Shown: positions 1 to 7,144, counted from the stretch's first letter. The stretch: 16,089 nt of DNA from JBOHER01 sp050701115 (GCA_050701115.1 JBOHER010000490.1:1-16089), one strand, 5' to 3'. The notes: generated by a model not told the origin, from the letters alone. Program-made: numbers and translations.

Positions 1-2
1 TC

Positions 3-134
3 CCGGCCGACGCCCTCGGCCCCCGTGGCCGCCAGGGATCACCGGGCAAGGTCACCCTGCCGCACGGTTGGCTGGACGACCCGGACGACCCATCGGTGCC
101 CGAGGGCGCCGACGTGATGCACTCCGGCGGCTGA
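3..134 (+). CDS. C-terminal end of a probable tRNA-dihydrouridine synthase (partial, runs off left edge)
   Basis: An open frame enters from the left edge and ends at TGA 132-134, giving 43 codons. The tail includes the stretch LPHGWLDDPDD and ends in MHSGG. No catalytic residues fall inside the window. I assign it to the Dus family (flavoenzymes that reduce uridine in tRNA D-loops) for two reasons. The Pro/Gly/Asp-rich tail resembles, from memory, the C-termini of actinobacterial Dus proteins. In M. tuberculosis the dus gene (Rv0823c) also sits next to the LytR-CpsA-Psr gene Rv0822c in the same relative orientation. Both are inference. What is directly seen is an open frame with a natural stop and a short hairpin behind it. 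It could be any other gene with a similar tail. Confidence 0.5.
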   Translation, partial: PADALGPRGRQGSPGKVTLPHGWLDDPDDPSVPEGADVMHSGG

Positions 135-141
135 GCACGGG

Positions 142-161
142 TCGCGGCAGGATACCCGCGA
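142..161 (+). terminator. weak hairpin after the partial left-edge gene
   Basis: TCGCGG (142-147) pairs perfectly with CCGCGA (156-161) across an 8-nt loop, 8 nt after the stop codon at 134. No T-tract follows, so terminator function is uncertain. The rest of 162-346 shows no RNA gene and no convincing promoter. Confidence 0.25.
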
Positions 162-346
162 TCACGTAAGACACTCGTCTCTACCGAGGGATTCTCGGCG
201 CCGGATCCGGACACCGAAAGTGCCGGAAAAACCGAGCGCTGATCGGGTTGCCCGCCGTTCGAGTGATTCTCGTCTCTCCCCCGTCCCATCACCTCAAGAT
301 CCCGCTCTTATCCGACGACAACCTCAACGTGCGGGAGGCGAGCGCG

Positions 347-1225
347 GTGTCGCAAGGGCTGGACACAGGAGCGGGCTGGGTAGTCCCCAGCCAATTCGAC
401 GCGCGCCGGGAAACCTCCGGTTCCTTCGCCCTTGACCTGCCTACCCCGGGGGTCCTTGCCGCTCCGACAACCTTCCCCGCCGATCTGGTCGATCTGCATG
501 AATCAATCGGCAAACTGCTGGCAGCGCAAGGGGAGTGGGAGCGGGCCTACTTCCACCTCGGTGCGGCCCTGCGGATCGCGCGCGATCACGAGTGCGGCAC
601 GTGGCGGGTGCCCGAGCAGTATCGACGCGAGGTCGACGCGCTGCGCCAGGCGCACGCCCGGGCCCTCGACGAGAGCCTGCGGGATTCCCTCACCGCCACC
701 TACAACCGCCGCTATCTCGACCAGCAACTTGTCGCGCTGCTCGCCGAACAGTGCCACACCGGCGCGGGGGTGGCAGTTGCGCTGGTCGACCTCGACTTGT
801 TCAAGCGGGTCAACGACACCTACGGCCACCTGCTGGGCGACCGTGTACTCCAGCGCGTGGTCGCGCTGTTGCAAGCCGACCTGCCCGAAGGCGCGTTCTG
901 CGCACGCTACGGCGGCGAGGAGTTCGTGCTCGTCCTCCCCGACGTGGACGCGCGCACCGCGGTGACCACAGTGGAGCGAGCGCGGGCCCGGGTGGCACAC
1001 CACCCCTGGAGCACGCTCGCCCCGGACCTGCAGGTGACGATCAGCGTCGGCCTGGTGCACCACGCCGCCGAGGACCGGCCGCTGGCCACCCGGGCCGACG
1101 CGGAGCGGCAGTTGCGCCGCGCCGACGACCTGCTCTACTCCGCGAAGCGGGCAGGCCGGAACGCCGTGGCGTACCGAACCAACGGCGCCATCCGCATCGC
1201 GGGCCTTGACGACAACTGCCGTTGA
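347..1225 (+). CDS. GGDEF-domain diguanylate cyclase
   Basis: Probable diguanylate cyclase that makes cyclic di-GMP from two GTP. Numbering from the GTG at 347 (292 aa): residues 43-107 are a helical, TPR-like region; the GGDEF domain runs from about 110 to 280. It has DSLTATYNRRYLD (113-125), the metal-binding DLDLFKRVND (148-157), an intact GGEEF active loop (189-193) and the C-terminal LLYSAKRAGRN motif. No transmembrane segment is visible, so it is probably cytosolic. The start is uncertain. I chose GTG 347 because GGGAGG (333-338) lies 8 nt upstream. The frame also opens at TTG 248, but that has no Shine-Dalgarno sequence and adds a poorly conserved-looking leader. The inhibitory I-site RxxD expected before the active loop reads PEGA instead, so product inhibition may be absent. 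The gene lies between the Dus and LCP genes. Confidence 0.88.
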   Translation: MSQGLDTGAGWVVPSQFDARRETSGSFALDLPTPGVLAAPTTFPADLVDLHESIGKLLAAQGEWERAYFHLGAALRIARDHECGTWRVPEQYRREVDALRQAHARALDESLRDSLTATYNRRYLDQQLVALLAEQCHTGAGVAVALVDLDLFKRVNDTYGHLLGDRVLQRVVALLQADLPEGAFCARYGGEEFVLVLPDVDARTAVTTVERARARVAHHPWSTLAPDLQVTISVGLVHHAAEDRPLATRADAERQLRRADDLLYSAKRAGRNAVAYRTNGAIRIAGLDDNCR

Positions 1226-1231
1226 CGGCAG
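1216..1231 (+). terminator. hairpin across the stop codon of the GGDEF gene
   Basis: CTGCCG (1216-1221) and CGGCAG (1226-1231) form a perfect 6-bp stem with the loop TTGA, which contains the stop codon. It may end the transcript of the diguanylate cyclase gene. There is no U-tract. Confidence 0.35.
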
Positions 1232-1508
1232 CCCACCGCGAACTCCGACGAATTCTTACTCTGCGCACCCAACGCGGCAGACGTAGCAGGTAGCTACTCC
1301 GTTTACATCACCGTTTCGCGCGACCTGACGTCTTGTCGCGAGCAGAAATAGAACTCTGGGTAGAAATATCGCCGGATTGTGTCGCCACGATCGGGTGATA
1401 TCCGTACGATAACGGTGCCCTGGCTCTACCCGATGCAGACCAGCGAGCACCACACCGATCACCGGATCCTCAGCGCGAGCAGCGCCGACATACTGCGGGG
1501 AGGCCTGA
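1232..1508. other. 277-nt intergenic region upstream of the LCP gene
   Basis: This stretch is more AT-rich than its surroundings (notably about 1290-1430) and presumably holds the promoter and 5' UTR of the LCP gene. I see no tRNA, no convincing riboswitch fold and no clear -35/-10 pair. The Shine-Dalgarno sequence GGGGAGG (about 1497-1503) is at its right end, 5 nt before the GTG start. Confidence 0.4.
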
Positions 1509-2936
1509 GTGCCAGACCACCCTCCTGCGTCCGGCCGCGGCCACCGCCCCGCCGACGCACGCTTCGATCGCGGCACGCCGCCTCGCCCCGCCCCGCCACG
1601 GCGTCGCCCGCCGGTACCGCCTCCCGCCCCGCAGCGGATGGCTCCACCTCCGGTGCGGCCCGGCGCGATGCCGCGCGACCCGCAAGCGGGCAGGCCTGCC
1701 ACTGCCCCACCGACTCGCGCGACCGTGCGCGACCGCCCGTGGCGCCACGAACCCACCGAGATCATCGCCGCGGTCGACGCATCCACCGCCGACGGCGGCG
1801 AGGGCGAACAGGGGCCGCGCACCCGGCTGCAGAAGAAGCGGCAGCGCAAGCAGCGGCGCACGGTCACGGCCGCCAAGATCGTCGCGGTGACCTGCGCGGC
1901 CCTCGTCTTCATCGGGACCGGCGGCGCATGGGGCACAAAGGCTTGGTACAACTCGAAATTCACCGAAGTCGCCGCCCTTGACGAAAACTCAGCGGACATT
2001 CAGGACGCACCTGCCCAGTTGGGTGACGAAAACTTCTTGATCATCGGATCGGACTCCCGGGCCGGCGCCAAGTCGGGTGAGGGCATCGGAGACGCCGACG
2101 ACATTCCCGGCGCACGCTCGGACACAGTGATGCTCGCCCACGTGCCCGCCGATCGGGCCCGCGCGGTCGTGGTGTCTTTCCCGCGTGATCTCGAGGTGGC
2201 CAGGCCGGACTGTGACCGGTGGGATCCGAAGTCCGGCGAGTACACCGGTCAGCTCGTGTCGGGCGCGAACCTGGTGAAGCTGACCGAGGTCTACTCCATC
2301 GGCGGTCCGAGGTGCGTCATCACACTCGTCCAGCAACTGACCGGGATGAAGCTGAACCACTTCGTCGGCATCGATTTCAACGGGTTCAAGGAGATGGTCG
2401 ACGCGGTCGGCGGCGTCACGCTCACCGTTGATCAGCCGATCATCGACGGGGTACTCGGCGAGATCGCACCTGAAGCGGGCGAGTACACTTTCACTGGCAC
2501 GAACGCTCTGCACTTCGTCCGGGCTCGACATGTCGTCGGCGACCCGACCTCCGATTACGGCCGCATCAAGCGGCAGCAAAAGTTCATTTCAGCATTGCTG
2601 GGCAAGACGATGTCGCGCGAGGTTCTGTTCGATCCGGCGAAACTTACTCGATTCGTGAACGCATTCGCGGCGGCCACGTTCGGCGAGAACGTGGGCGTCG
2701 ACCAGTTACTCACCCTCGCCCAGTCGATGCAGGGACTGGGCACCGAGTACATCAGCTTCCTGACCGTGCCGACGGTCGGATACGCGAATGAACGCGGCAA
2801 CGAGGTCCTGCTCGAGTCGCAGGCGGAGGACCTCTTCCGCACCCTGATCGACAACGATCCGCTGCCCGGCGCCGAGCCGGGCGCCGCACCCAGCGCGCAG
2901 GCACCCGAGCCGGAACCGGACGAGCCACCCGGCTGA
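1509..2936 (+). CDS. LytR-CpsA-Psr (LCP) family cell-wall glycopolymer ligase
   Basis: LCP proteins move lipid-linked glycopolymers (in mycolic-acid or related actinomycetes arabinogalactan, otherwise teichoic-acid-type polymers) onto peptidoglycan outside the membrane. The 475-aa protein starts with a Pro/Arg-rich cytosolic tail (about 20-75), then a basic stretch (106-118) and one membrane helix (about 123-143). The LCP domain covers about 173-370. Family residues are visible: GSDSR (180-184), ARSDT (202-206), FPRD (224-227), the NHFVGIDFNGF motif (283-293), VRARH (337-341) and SDYGRIKRQQ (348-357). A Pro/Glu/Ala-rich tail ends the protein. The GTG start at 1509 has GGGGAGG 5 nt upstream. 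Its place next to phoU matches M. tuberculosis Rv0822c. The exact acceptor polymer cannot be read from the sequence. Confidence 0.93.
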   Translation: MPDHPPASGRGHRPADARFDRGTPPRPAPPRRRPPVPPPAPQRMAPPPVRPGAMPRDPQAGRPATAPPTRATVRDRPWRHEPTEIIAAVDASTADGGEGEQGPRTRLQKKRQRKQRRTVTAAKIVAVTCAALVFIGTGGAWGTKAWYNSKFTEVAALDENSADIQDAPAQLGDENFLIIGSDSRAGAKSGEGIGDADDIPGARSDTVMLAHVPADRARAVVVSFPRDLEVARPDCDRWDPKSGEYTGQLVSGANLVKLTEVYSIGGPRCVITLVQQLTGMKLNHFVGIDFNGFKEMVDAVGGVTLTVDQPIIDGVLGEIAPEAGEYTFTGTNALHFVRARHVVGDPTSDYGRIKRQQKFISALLGKTMSREVLFDPAKLTRFVNAFAAATFGENVGVDQLLTLAQSMQGLGTEYISFLTVPTVGYANERGNEVLLESQAEDLFRTLIDNDPLPGAEPGAAPSAQAPEPEPDEPPG

Positions 2937-2968
2937 CCGCGCGACGCAAGGGGGAATGGACAACCTGG

Positions 2969-3001
2969 GTTCATTCCTCGTTAACCCCGCGATTCGGCAT
3001 T
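2969..3001 (+). promoter_or_regulatory. candidate PHO box (PhoP-binding direct repeats) upstream of phoU
   Basis: Two 11-nt units in tandem, GTTCATTCCTC (2969-2979) and GTTAACCCCGC (2980-2990), are followed by a weaker third, GATTCGGCATT (2991-3001). The 11-nt spacing and the GTTCAYY-like cores match the direct-repeat unit of the Streptomyces PhoP box. It lies 29-61 nt before the phoU start. The assignment is by consensus resemblance only. Confidence 0.5.
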
Positions 3002-3029
3002 CGAGTCGCGGGGGCCGTAAGGTGGTTCT

Positions 3030-3695
3030 ATGCGCGAGGCTTATCACATTGAACTCGATCGGCTGGCCGAAAAGCTGGCAGCGATGTCGGGAATGGCCGC
3101 CACAGCAATGGAGCTGGCCACCAGGGCGTTGCTCGAAACCGACCTGGCCCTCGCCGAACAGGTGATCAGCGACGATCAGCTCCTCGATGATGCCCGGGCC
3201 GAGTGCGAGGAGCAGGCCTACCAGCTGATCGCCCTGCAGGCGCCGGTGGCCACCGACCTGCGGGCGGTGCTGGCGACCATCCATGCGGCGGAGAGCGTCG
3301 AACGGATGGGCGACCTCGCCCTGCATGTGGCGCGCACCGCCCGCCGCCGTCACCCGGAGCCGGTGCTCCCGCCGGAGGTCGTGCCGTACTTCGAGGAGAT
3401 GGGCAAGGTCGATGTGAGCCTTGCCCGCAAGACCGAAGAGATCATCAAGAGCCGCGACGTCGAAGCGGCTCGTGCGCTCGACGCCGCGGACGATCAGGTG
3501 GACGACATCCACCGCCACCTGTTCACGGTGATCATGGATCGCGATTGGCCGCACGGTGTCGCGGCGGCTGTCGACACCACGCTGCTCGGCCGGTTCTACG
3601 AGCGGTACGCCGACCACGCCGTCTCGGTCGCCAACAGGATGATCTTCGTGGTCACCGGCAAGATGCCAGGCTACGGCAGCGACCAGGACCTCTGA
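3030..3695 (+). CDS. phoU: phosphate signalling regulator PhoU
   Basis: PhoU links the Pst phosphate transporter to the PhoR-PhoP two-component system and dampens Pho signalling when phosphate is plentiful. The 221-aa all-helical protein has the two repeated three-helix bundles of the family, each carrying its metal-binding E-x-x-x-D motif: ERMGD (91-95) and ERYAD (191-195). The length is typical. The ATG at 3030 follows an AAGGTGG ribosome-binding sequence. It is monocistronic or nearly so: the upstream LCP gene ends 93 nt away, and the downstream mshD converges and ends 2 nt after the phoU stop. In M. tuberculosis the equivalent is phoY2 (Rv0821c). The PHO-box-like repeats upstream suggest feedback from PhoP. 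No pst genes are in the window. Confidence 0.95.
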   Translation: MREAYHIELDRLAEKLAAMSGMAATAMELATRALLETDLALAEQVISDDQLLDDARAECEEQAYQLIALQAPVATDLRAVLATIHAAESVERMGDLALHVARTARRRHPEPVLPPEVVPYFEEMGKVDVSLARKTEEIIKSRDVEAARALDAADDQVDDIHRHLFTVIMDRDWPHGVAAAVDTTLLGRFYERYADHAVSVANRMIFVVTGKMPGYGSDQDL

Positions 3696-3697
3696 GG

Positions 3698-4615
3698 TTA
3701 CGAGCGCTCGTACTGCACGTCGGTGGCCTGGGTCCGGAATCCTAGTCGGCTGTACACCGCGACGGCTGGGGCGTTGTCGCCCTCCACATAGAGGACGACG
3801 TGCCGCAGCCCGAGCGCACGCAGGTGGGCGAGGCCGACCACGGTGAGCGCCGTGCCGACCCCACCGCCATGGACATCGGGATCGACGCCTACCACGTACA
3901 CCTCCCCGACCTGCTCGCCGCCGAACGGATCGGCAGTTGGGTCGGGAGCGGGCGGGTGCACCTTCGTCCAGTGGAAGCCGAGCACGCGTCGCCCGGAGTG
4001 GGCGAGGAAGAATCCGCCGGGTTCGAACCAGTCCTCGCGTTCGCCGGCCAGCAGGTCATCGACGGTCATCGCGCCCTGCTCGGGGTGCCAGGAAAACGCT
4101 CGTGCATTGACCTCGATGACGGCGCGCTCGTCGATGCCCGGCTGGAAGGTCCGGATCCGCACACCCGGCGGCAACGCCGGCTGGTCGAGCGGTACCCCGG
4201 TGAGGTCGGCGTGCATCCGCAGCAACTCGCGCACCCGGATCAGCCCCGCCCGCTGGGCGATGATCGCCGCAGCTGGATGATCGCCGTGCGACCAGGCGCG
4301 CATGGTGCCGGAAGCGCGCTCGGTGATCTCGCCGAACAATGCGCTGCCGTGTCCATTGCCGCGATGCCCGGGATGCACGATCAGCTCGGCGACCTGCCTG
4401 CCGAAGACGTCCCCAGCCTCATCGAGATGGCCGTAGCCCACCAGGGTGTCGTCGACGCTGCCGAGCAGATGCGGCCCCGCGGCGAATTCCGATGGCAGCG
4501 GGCCCTTCGCGTCCACCTCGGGCCGACCATCGCGGGCCCTGGCGGCCAGCAGCAGGGCGCGTACCGCATCGACCTGCTCGGGGCTCAGCTCGTGCACCCA
4601 CACCATCTTTAGCAC
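3698..4615 (-). CDS. mshD: mycothiol synthase (acetyltransferase)
   Basis: MshD acetylates desacetyl-mycothiol (Cys-GlcN-Ins) with acetyl-CoA, the last step in mycothiol synthesis, in the cytosol. The 305-aa protein has two tandem GNAT folds, as in the family. The N-terminal acetyl-CoA loop is HPGHRGNGHGSAL (81-93) and the C-terminal one is VDPDVHGGGVGTAL (244-257), followed by the GNAT-typical NAPAVAVYSRLGF (281-293). The start is either GTG 4615 (chosen, with AGGG 6 nt upstream) or ATG 4606, which lacks a ribosome-binding sequence. It lies 53 nt downstream of glnR on the same strand, as in M. tuberculosis (Rv0818-Rv0819), so the two are probably co-transcribed. Mycothiol synthesis supports an actinobacterial source. 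Confidence 0.94.
   Translation of the reverse strand: MLKMVWVHELSPEQVDAVRALLLAARARDGRPEVDAKGPLPSEFAAGPHLLGSVDDTLVGYGHLDEAGDVFGRQVAELIVHPGHRGNGHGSALFGEITERASGTMRAWSHGDHPAAAIIAQRAGLIRVRELLRMHADLTGVPLDQPALPPGVRIRTFQPGIDERAVIEVNARAFSWHPEQGAMTVDDLLAGEREDWFEPGGFFLAHSGRRVLGFHWTKVHPPAPDPTADPFGGEQVGEVYVVGVDPDVHGGGVGTALTVVGLAHLRALGLRHVVLYVEGDNAPAVAVYSRLGFRTQATDVQYERS
3699..3712. terminator. perfect palindrome at the phoU/mshD convergent junction
   Basis: TACGAGCGCTCGTA is a perfect 14-nt palindrome just after the phoU stop and inside the last codons of mshD. It folds as a short stem with a 4-nt loop on either strand. It may act as a weak bidirectional terminator, but the short stem and missing T-tract make this uncertain. 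Confidence 0.25.
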
Positions 4616-4668
4616 ACGCCCGACCCTACCCCGGGAAAAGTCGCCGCCGAATTCCCTTGGTGCGCGCG

Positions 4669-5427
4669 CTACTGAGCGGATAACGAGCGCAGCTCGTCAT
4701 CAAGGGATGACGGGGCACCACCTGCCTTGGGGGGCGGCGGGCTCTGCAGCGACTTGCTCGGGCGCTCGAACTTGTAGCCCACGTTGCGCACCGTGCCGAT
4801 CATCTGCTCATGCTCGGGACCCAGCTTGGCGCGCAGCCGCCGCACGTGCACGTCCACAGTGCGGGTGCCACCGAAGAAGTCGTAGCCCCAGACCTCCTGC
4901 AGCAACTGAGCGCGGGTGAACACCCGGCCCGCATGCTGGGCGAGGTACTTGAGCAGCTCGAACTCCTTGTAGGTCAGTTCGAGCGTGCGCTTGCGCAGCC
5001 GGGCGGTGTAGGTGGCCTCGTCGATCACCAGGTCGCCGACCCGCAGTTCGGCGTCGGCCTGCGACGGCGCGCCCTCCCGGGTGGTAGCCAACCGGAGCCG
5101 GGCGTCCACCTCGGCCGGGCCCGCGGTGGGCAGCAGGATGTCGTCGGTGCGCCACTCGGAGCTGACCGCGACCAGACCGCCCTCGCTGACGATCGCGACG
5201 ACCGGGGTAGCGTCGTCCTCGCTGGCGCTCTTGAGCAGGCGGCAGAGGCTCTTCGCCGAGGCAAGATCCTGACGCGCGTCGACCAAGATCACATCGCGGT
5301 GACCGGCGTCGAGCAGAGCGGTAACCTCGGCCGCGCGGACTCGTACCGAGTGCGGGAGAAGGTCGAGTGCGGGCAGAACGGCGGACGCTTCGGACTCCGT
5401 AGTCAGCAACAACAGGTCCATGCTCAT
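4669..5427 (-). CDS. glnR: GlnR, OmpR-type orphan nitrogen regulator
   Basis: GlnR is the global nitrogen regulator of actinobacteria and controls glutamine synthetase and ammonium, nitrite and sugar uptake genes. From ATG 5427 the protein has 252 aa. Residues 1-115 form an atypical receiver domain: the site matching Asp50 of characterised GlnR proteins is present (LVDARQD, D50), but the usual acidic pocket is incomplete. Residues about 126-222 are a winged-helix DNA-binding domain with LTYKEFELLKYLA (151-163), GRVFTRAQLLQEVWGYD (167-183) and RTVDVHVRRLRAKLG (189-203), nearly the same as Streptomyces GlnR. A Pro-rich tail follows. I chose 5427 over the longer frame at 5469 because GAGGCGG lies about 7 nt upstream and because it puts Asp at position 50. 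It is divergent from lmeA and probably co-transcribed with mshD. Confidence 0.93.
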   Translation of the reverse strand: MSMDLLLLTTESEASAVLPALDLLPHSVRVRAAEVTALLDAGHRDVILVDARQDLASAKSLCRLLKSASEDDATPVVAIVSEGGLVAVSSEWRTDDILLPTAGPAEVDARLRLATTREGAPSQADAELRVGDLVIDEATYTARLRKRTLELTYKEFELLKYLAQHAGRVFTRAQLLQEVWGYDFFGGTRTVDVHVRRLRAKLGPEHEQMIGTVRNVGYKFERPSKSLQSPPPPKAGGAPSSLDDELRSLSAQ

Positions 5428-5495
5428 CGACGCACCGCCTCTGTCTCGTGGCCACCGCAGGCTCGGCAACAGCCGGTGCTAAGTGAGAATAGCGG

Positions 5496-5512
5496 GTGAA
5501 CGTGCAGTTCAC
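5496..5512. promoter_or_regulatory. 17-bp inverted repeat in the glnR/lmeA divergent promoter region
   Basis: GTGAAC (5496-5501) and GTTCAC (5507-5512) are a perfect 6-bp inverted repeat with a 5-nt spacer, centred 77 nt upstream of the glnR start and about 110 nt upstream of lmeA. The size suits a dimeric regulator. A TATTCT hexamer (5494-5489 on the - strand) next to it could be a glnR -10 element. The binding protein is unknown. Confidence 0.4.
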
Positions 5513-5563
5513 AGCAGTGTTGCTACCGGCGTCACACCATTGACCCAGACCGGTACAACACCG

Positions 5564-5590
5564 CTCACCTGCCGGAAACAAGCAGGAAAC
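5564..5590 (+). promoter_or_regulatory. possible partial GlnR box upstream of lmeA
   Basis: CTCAC (5564), GAAAC (5575) and GAAAC (5586) are spaced exactly 11 nt apart. The GlnR box is usually written gTnAC-n6-GaAAC repeated. The first two elements fit with one mismatch and the third fits weakly. The next expected element at 5597 does not match. GlnR control of the divergent region is plausible but not established. Confidence 0.3.
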
Positions 5591-5613
5591 ATCACTGGAG
5601 GGATGGAGCTCGG

Positions 5614-6495
5614 GTGGACAACGCTGTGCAGCGCAACAACCGACCAGGATCCGGTTCGGCTCGGCCGAGAAAGGGAAACGGGAGCAGGAAATTCGTCGTC
5701 TTCCTGGTGATCCTGGCCGGCGTCCTGGTGGCCGCGGACTTCGGGCTGGCCGCCGCCGCCGAGCATCAGGTCTCGCAGAAAGCGCGGGAACGGTTGCAGC
5801 TCACCGACGATCCCGCGGTGAACATCCACGGTTTTCCGTTCACCCTGCAGGCACTGCAGGGTGACTACCGACACATCAGCGTCTCCGCGCGGGGCATCCC
5901 GGTCGGTGACGTGCTCCGTGAGCTGGAGCTGGTCGCCGAGCTGCGGGATGTGCACGCCCCGCTGGAGGACGTGATCAACGGCGACACCTCGGCGATGGAA
6001 ATCGGCACCCTGGAGGGTGCTGTCCGGATCAAGCAGTCCGACCTGGGGCGGGCGATCAACCTGCCCAACCTGAGCATCGAACCCGCACCGGAGGAATACG
6101 TGCGGTCCGGCGACGAGGAGGACAACCTCAGCGTCGAGGAACAGGAGGAACAGCAGGAAGCCGAGGACACCCACTTCTCGACCGCGGGCATCCGGATCGC
6201 GGCCGAGACCGACATCGCGGGAACAGAAGTCGAGGTCGTGGCGTTCGCCATTATCGAGCTGAGGTCTTCGGCCGTGCGCATTACGCCGGTGCGGCTCGAG
6301 TTCGGCCAGAACGAGCAGACAACGGTCGTTCCCGAACCGGTCCGGCAGGCGCTCTTCCCACAGTTCGAGACGACCATCAACCCGGGACAGCTTCCGTTTA
6401 ACGTGAAGCCGACGGGAGTCGTCGTGGAGCGGGGCGCATTAGTCGTCAAGGGTGAAGCTCAGGACGTTACTTTCGCTAACGCGGGCGCCGGCTGA
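5614..6495 (+). CDS. lmeA: LmeA-like DUF2993 envelope protein
   Basis: This 293-aa protein belongs to the DUF2993 family. Its mycobacterial member at the same locus (Rv0817c, LmeA) is needed for normal lipomannan and lipoarabinomannan mannan elongation. It has a short basic N-terminus, one membrane helix or uncleaved signal (about 27-49), then an extracytoplasmic lipid-binding-type beta-rich domain with typical family phrases FPFTLQALQGDYRHISVSA (74-92) and PVRLEFG (225-231). A very acidic stretch (about 165-185, rich in Glu, Asp and Gln) interrupts the domain. The GTG start at 5614 has GGAG and GGAGGG upstream. It is divergent from glnR and followed 33 nt later by the thioredoxin gene, so the two probably form an operon. 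The biochemical activity is not settled. Confidence 0.85.
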   Translation: MDNAVQRNNRPGSGSARPRKGNGSRKFVVFLVILAGVLVAADFGLAAAAEHQVSQKARERLQLTDDPAVNIHGFPFTLQALQGDYRHISVSARGIPVGDVLRELELVAELRDVHAPLEDVINGDTSAMEIGTLEGAVRIKQSDLGRAINLPNLSIEPAPEEYVRSGDEEDNLSVEEQEEQQEAEDTHFSTAGIRIAAETDIAGTEVEVVAFAIIELRSSAVRITPVRLEFGQNEQTTVVPEPVRQALFPQFETTINPGQLPFNVKPTGVVVERGALVVKGEAQDVTFANAGAG

Positions 6496-6528
6496 CAAGC
6501 TCGAGGGTGGCGCGCGAGAGGAGACGAG

Positions 6529-6978
6529 ATGACCGGCCTGTGGGTGCTGCTCGGCACGCTGGTGCTCGGGCTGGTCGCCGGTCTGGTGCTGCGCTCGCGC
6601 GAAGGCCGGGTCCGCCCGGCGAACGTCGATCACAGCGGCCGGGCGGACGGCGAGCTGCCGCAGGCGATCGTCGCGGAACTGTCCGCGGACGCCGAAGTCA
6701 CCCTGGTGCAGATCTCCACCACGTTCTGCGCACCGTGCCGGCACGCGCACGCCCGGCTCTCCGCGCTGGCCGAGCGCACCGAGGGGCTGCGTCACGCCGA
6801 CCTCGACGTCACCCACCGGCCGGAGATCGCATACCGGTTGGGCGTCATGCGCACCCCGACCACCATCGCGTTCGACCCTCGGGGCACGGAACTGCTCAGG
6901 ATCGGTGGGGTCCCGGACTCCACCACCCTGCTCGACGCGCTCCGCGCCCACCTTCCCGCCGCCGCGCCTCGTGAGTGA
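6529..6978 (+). CDS. thiX: membrane-anchored thioredoxin-like protein (ThiX-type)
   Basis: A 149-aa thioredoxin-fold protein. Residues 3-22 form a single N-terminal hydrophobic helix, so the domain is tethered to the membrane or exported. The redox motif is CAPC (67-70) in the setting STTFCAPCRHAHARL, and the cis-proline is in MRTPTT (Pro110). The length is normal. GAGGAG precedes the ATG by about 6 nt. It follows lmeA by 33 nt, and M. tuberculosis has ThiX (Rv0816c) beside LmeA and CysA2 in the same order, suggesting a role with the sulfur enzymes downstream. Oddly, the last two codons and the stop (CGT GAG TGA) lie inside the palindromic repeat that starts at 6968, so the repeat supplies the C-terminus. 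Confidence 0.88.
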   Translation: MTGLWVLLGTLVLGLVAGLVLRSREGRVRPANVDHSGRADGELPQAIVAELSADAEVTLVQISTTFCAPCRHAHARLSALAERTEGLRHADLDVTHRPEIAYRLGVMRTPTTIAFDPRGTELLRIGGVPDSTTLLDALRAHLPAAAPRE

Positions 6979-7062
6979 AAGTTGTTGCATGGGCAACCTC
7001 CAGCACTCACGACCCCTCGTGAGTGGTTGTGGCCGCCAGAGGCGGCAACTTTCACTCACGAG
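6968..7062. repeat. nested palindromic repeat (REP/MITE-like, probable bidirectional terminator)
   Basis: A 95-nt element with perfect 17-bp terminal inverted repeats: CTCGTGAGTGAAAGTTG (6968-6984) and its complement (7046-7062). Inside, the 9-mer TCGTGAGTG occurs four times in alternating orientation (6969, 7004, 7017, 7053). The DNA or RNA can therefore fold as two side-by-side hairpins or as one long stem with an inner CACTCACGA/TCGTGAGTG hairpin (7004-7025). The right hairpin has a GCCGCC/GGCGGC tip (7032-7046) and the left a GTTGC/GCAAC tip (6984-6997). It starts within the last codons of the thioredoxin gene and precedes the sulfur leader, so it may end the lmeA-thioredoxin transcript. 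It carries no coding sequence. Confidence 0.85.
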
Positions 7063-7144
7063 ACAACCCGGCAGCCTGCAGGTTCCAGTATTCGGACACC
7101 ATTCCCACGAACAGGGACTCCTGGGTAGGCTTGGGCCCGTGAAC

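Noticed and set aside
1256..1999. 247-codon open frame on the - strand over the LCP gene start
   Set aside because: It overlaps the real LCP gene and its upstream region, has low-complexity Arg/Gly-rich translation and no recognisable domain. Long antisense frames are common in high-GC DNA.
3800..4612. 270-codon open frame on the + strand
   Set aside because: It is antisense to mshD, whose two GNAT domains are clear. The translation matches no family I know.
5540..5568. TTGACC at 5540 as a -35 box for lmeA
   Set aside because: No acceptable -10 hexamer is found 16-19 nt downstream (GCTCAC or CTCACC only).
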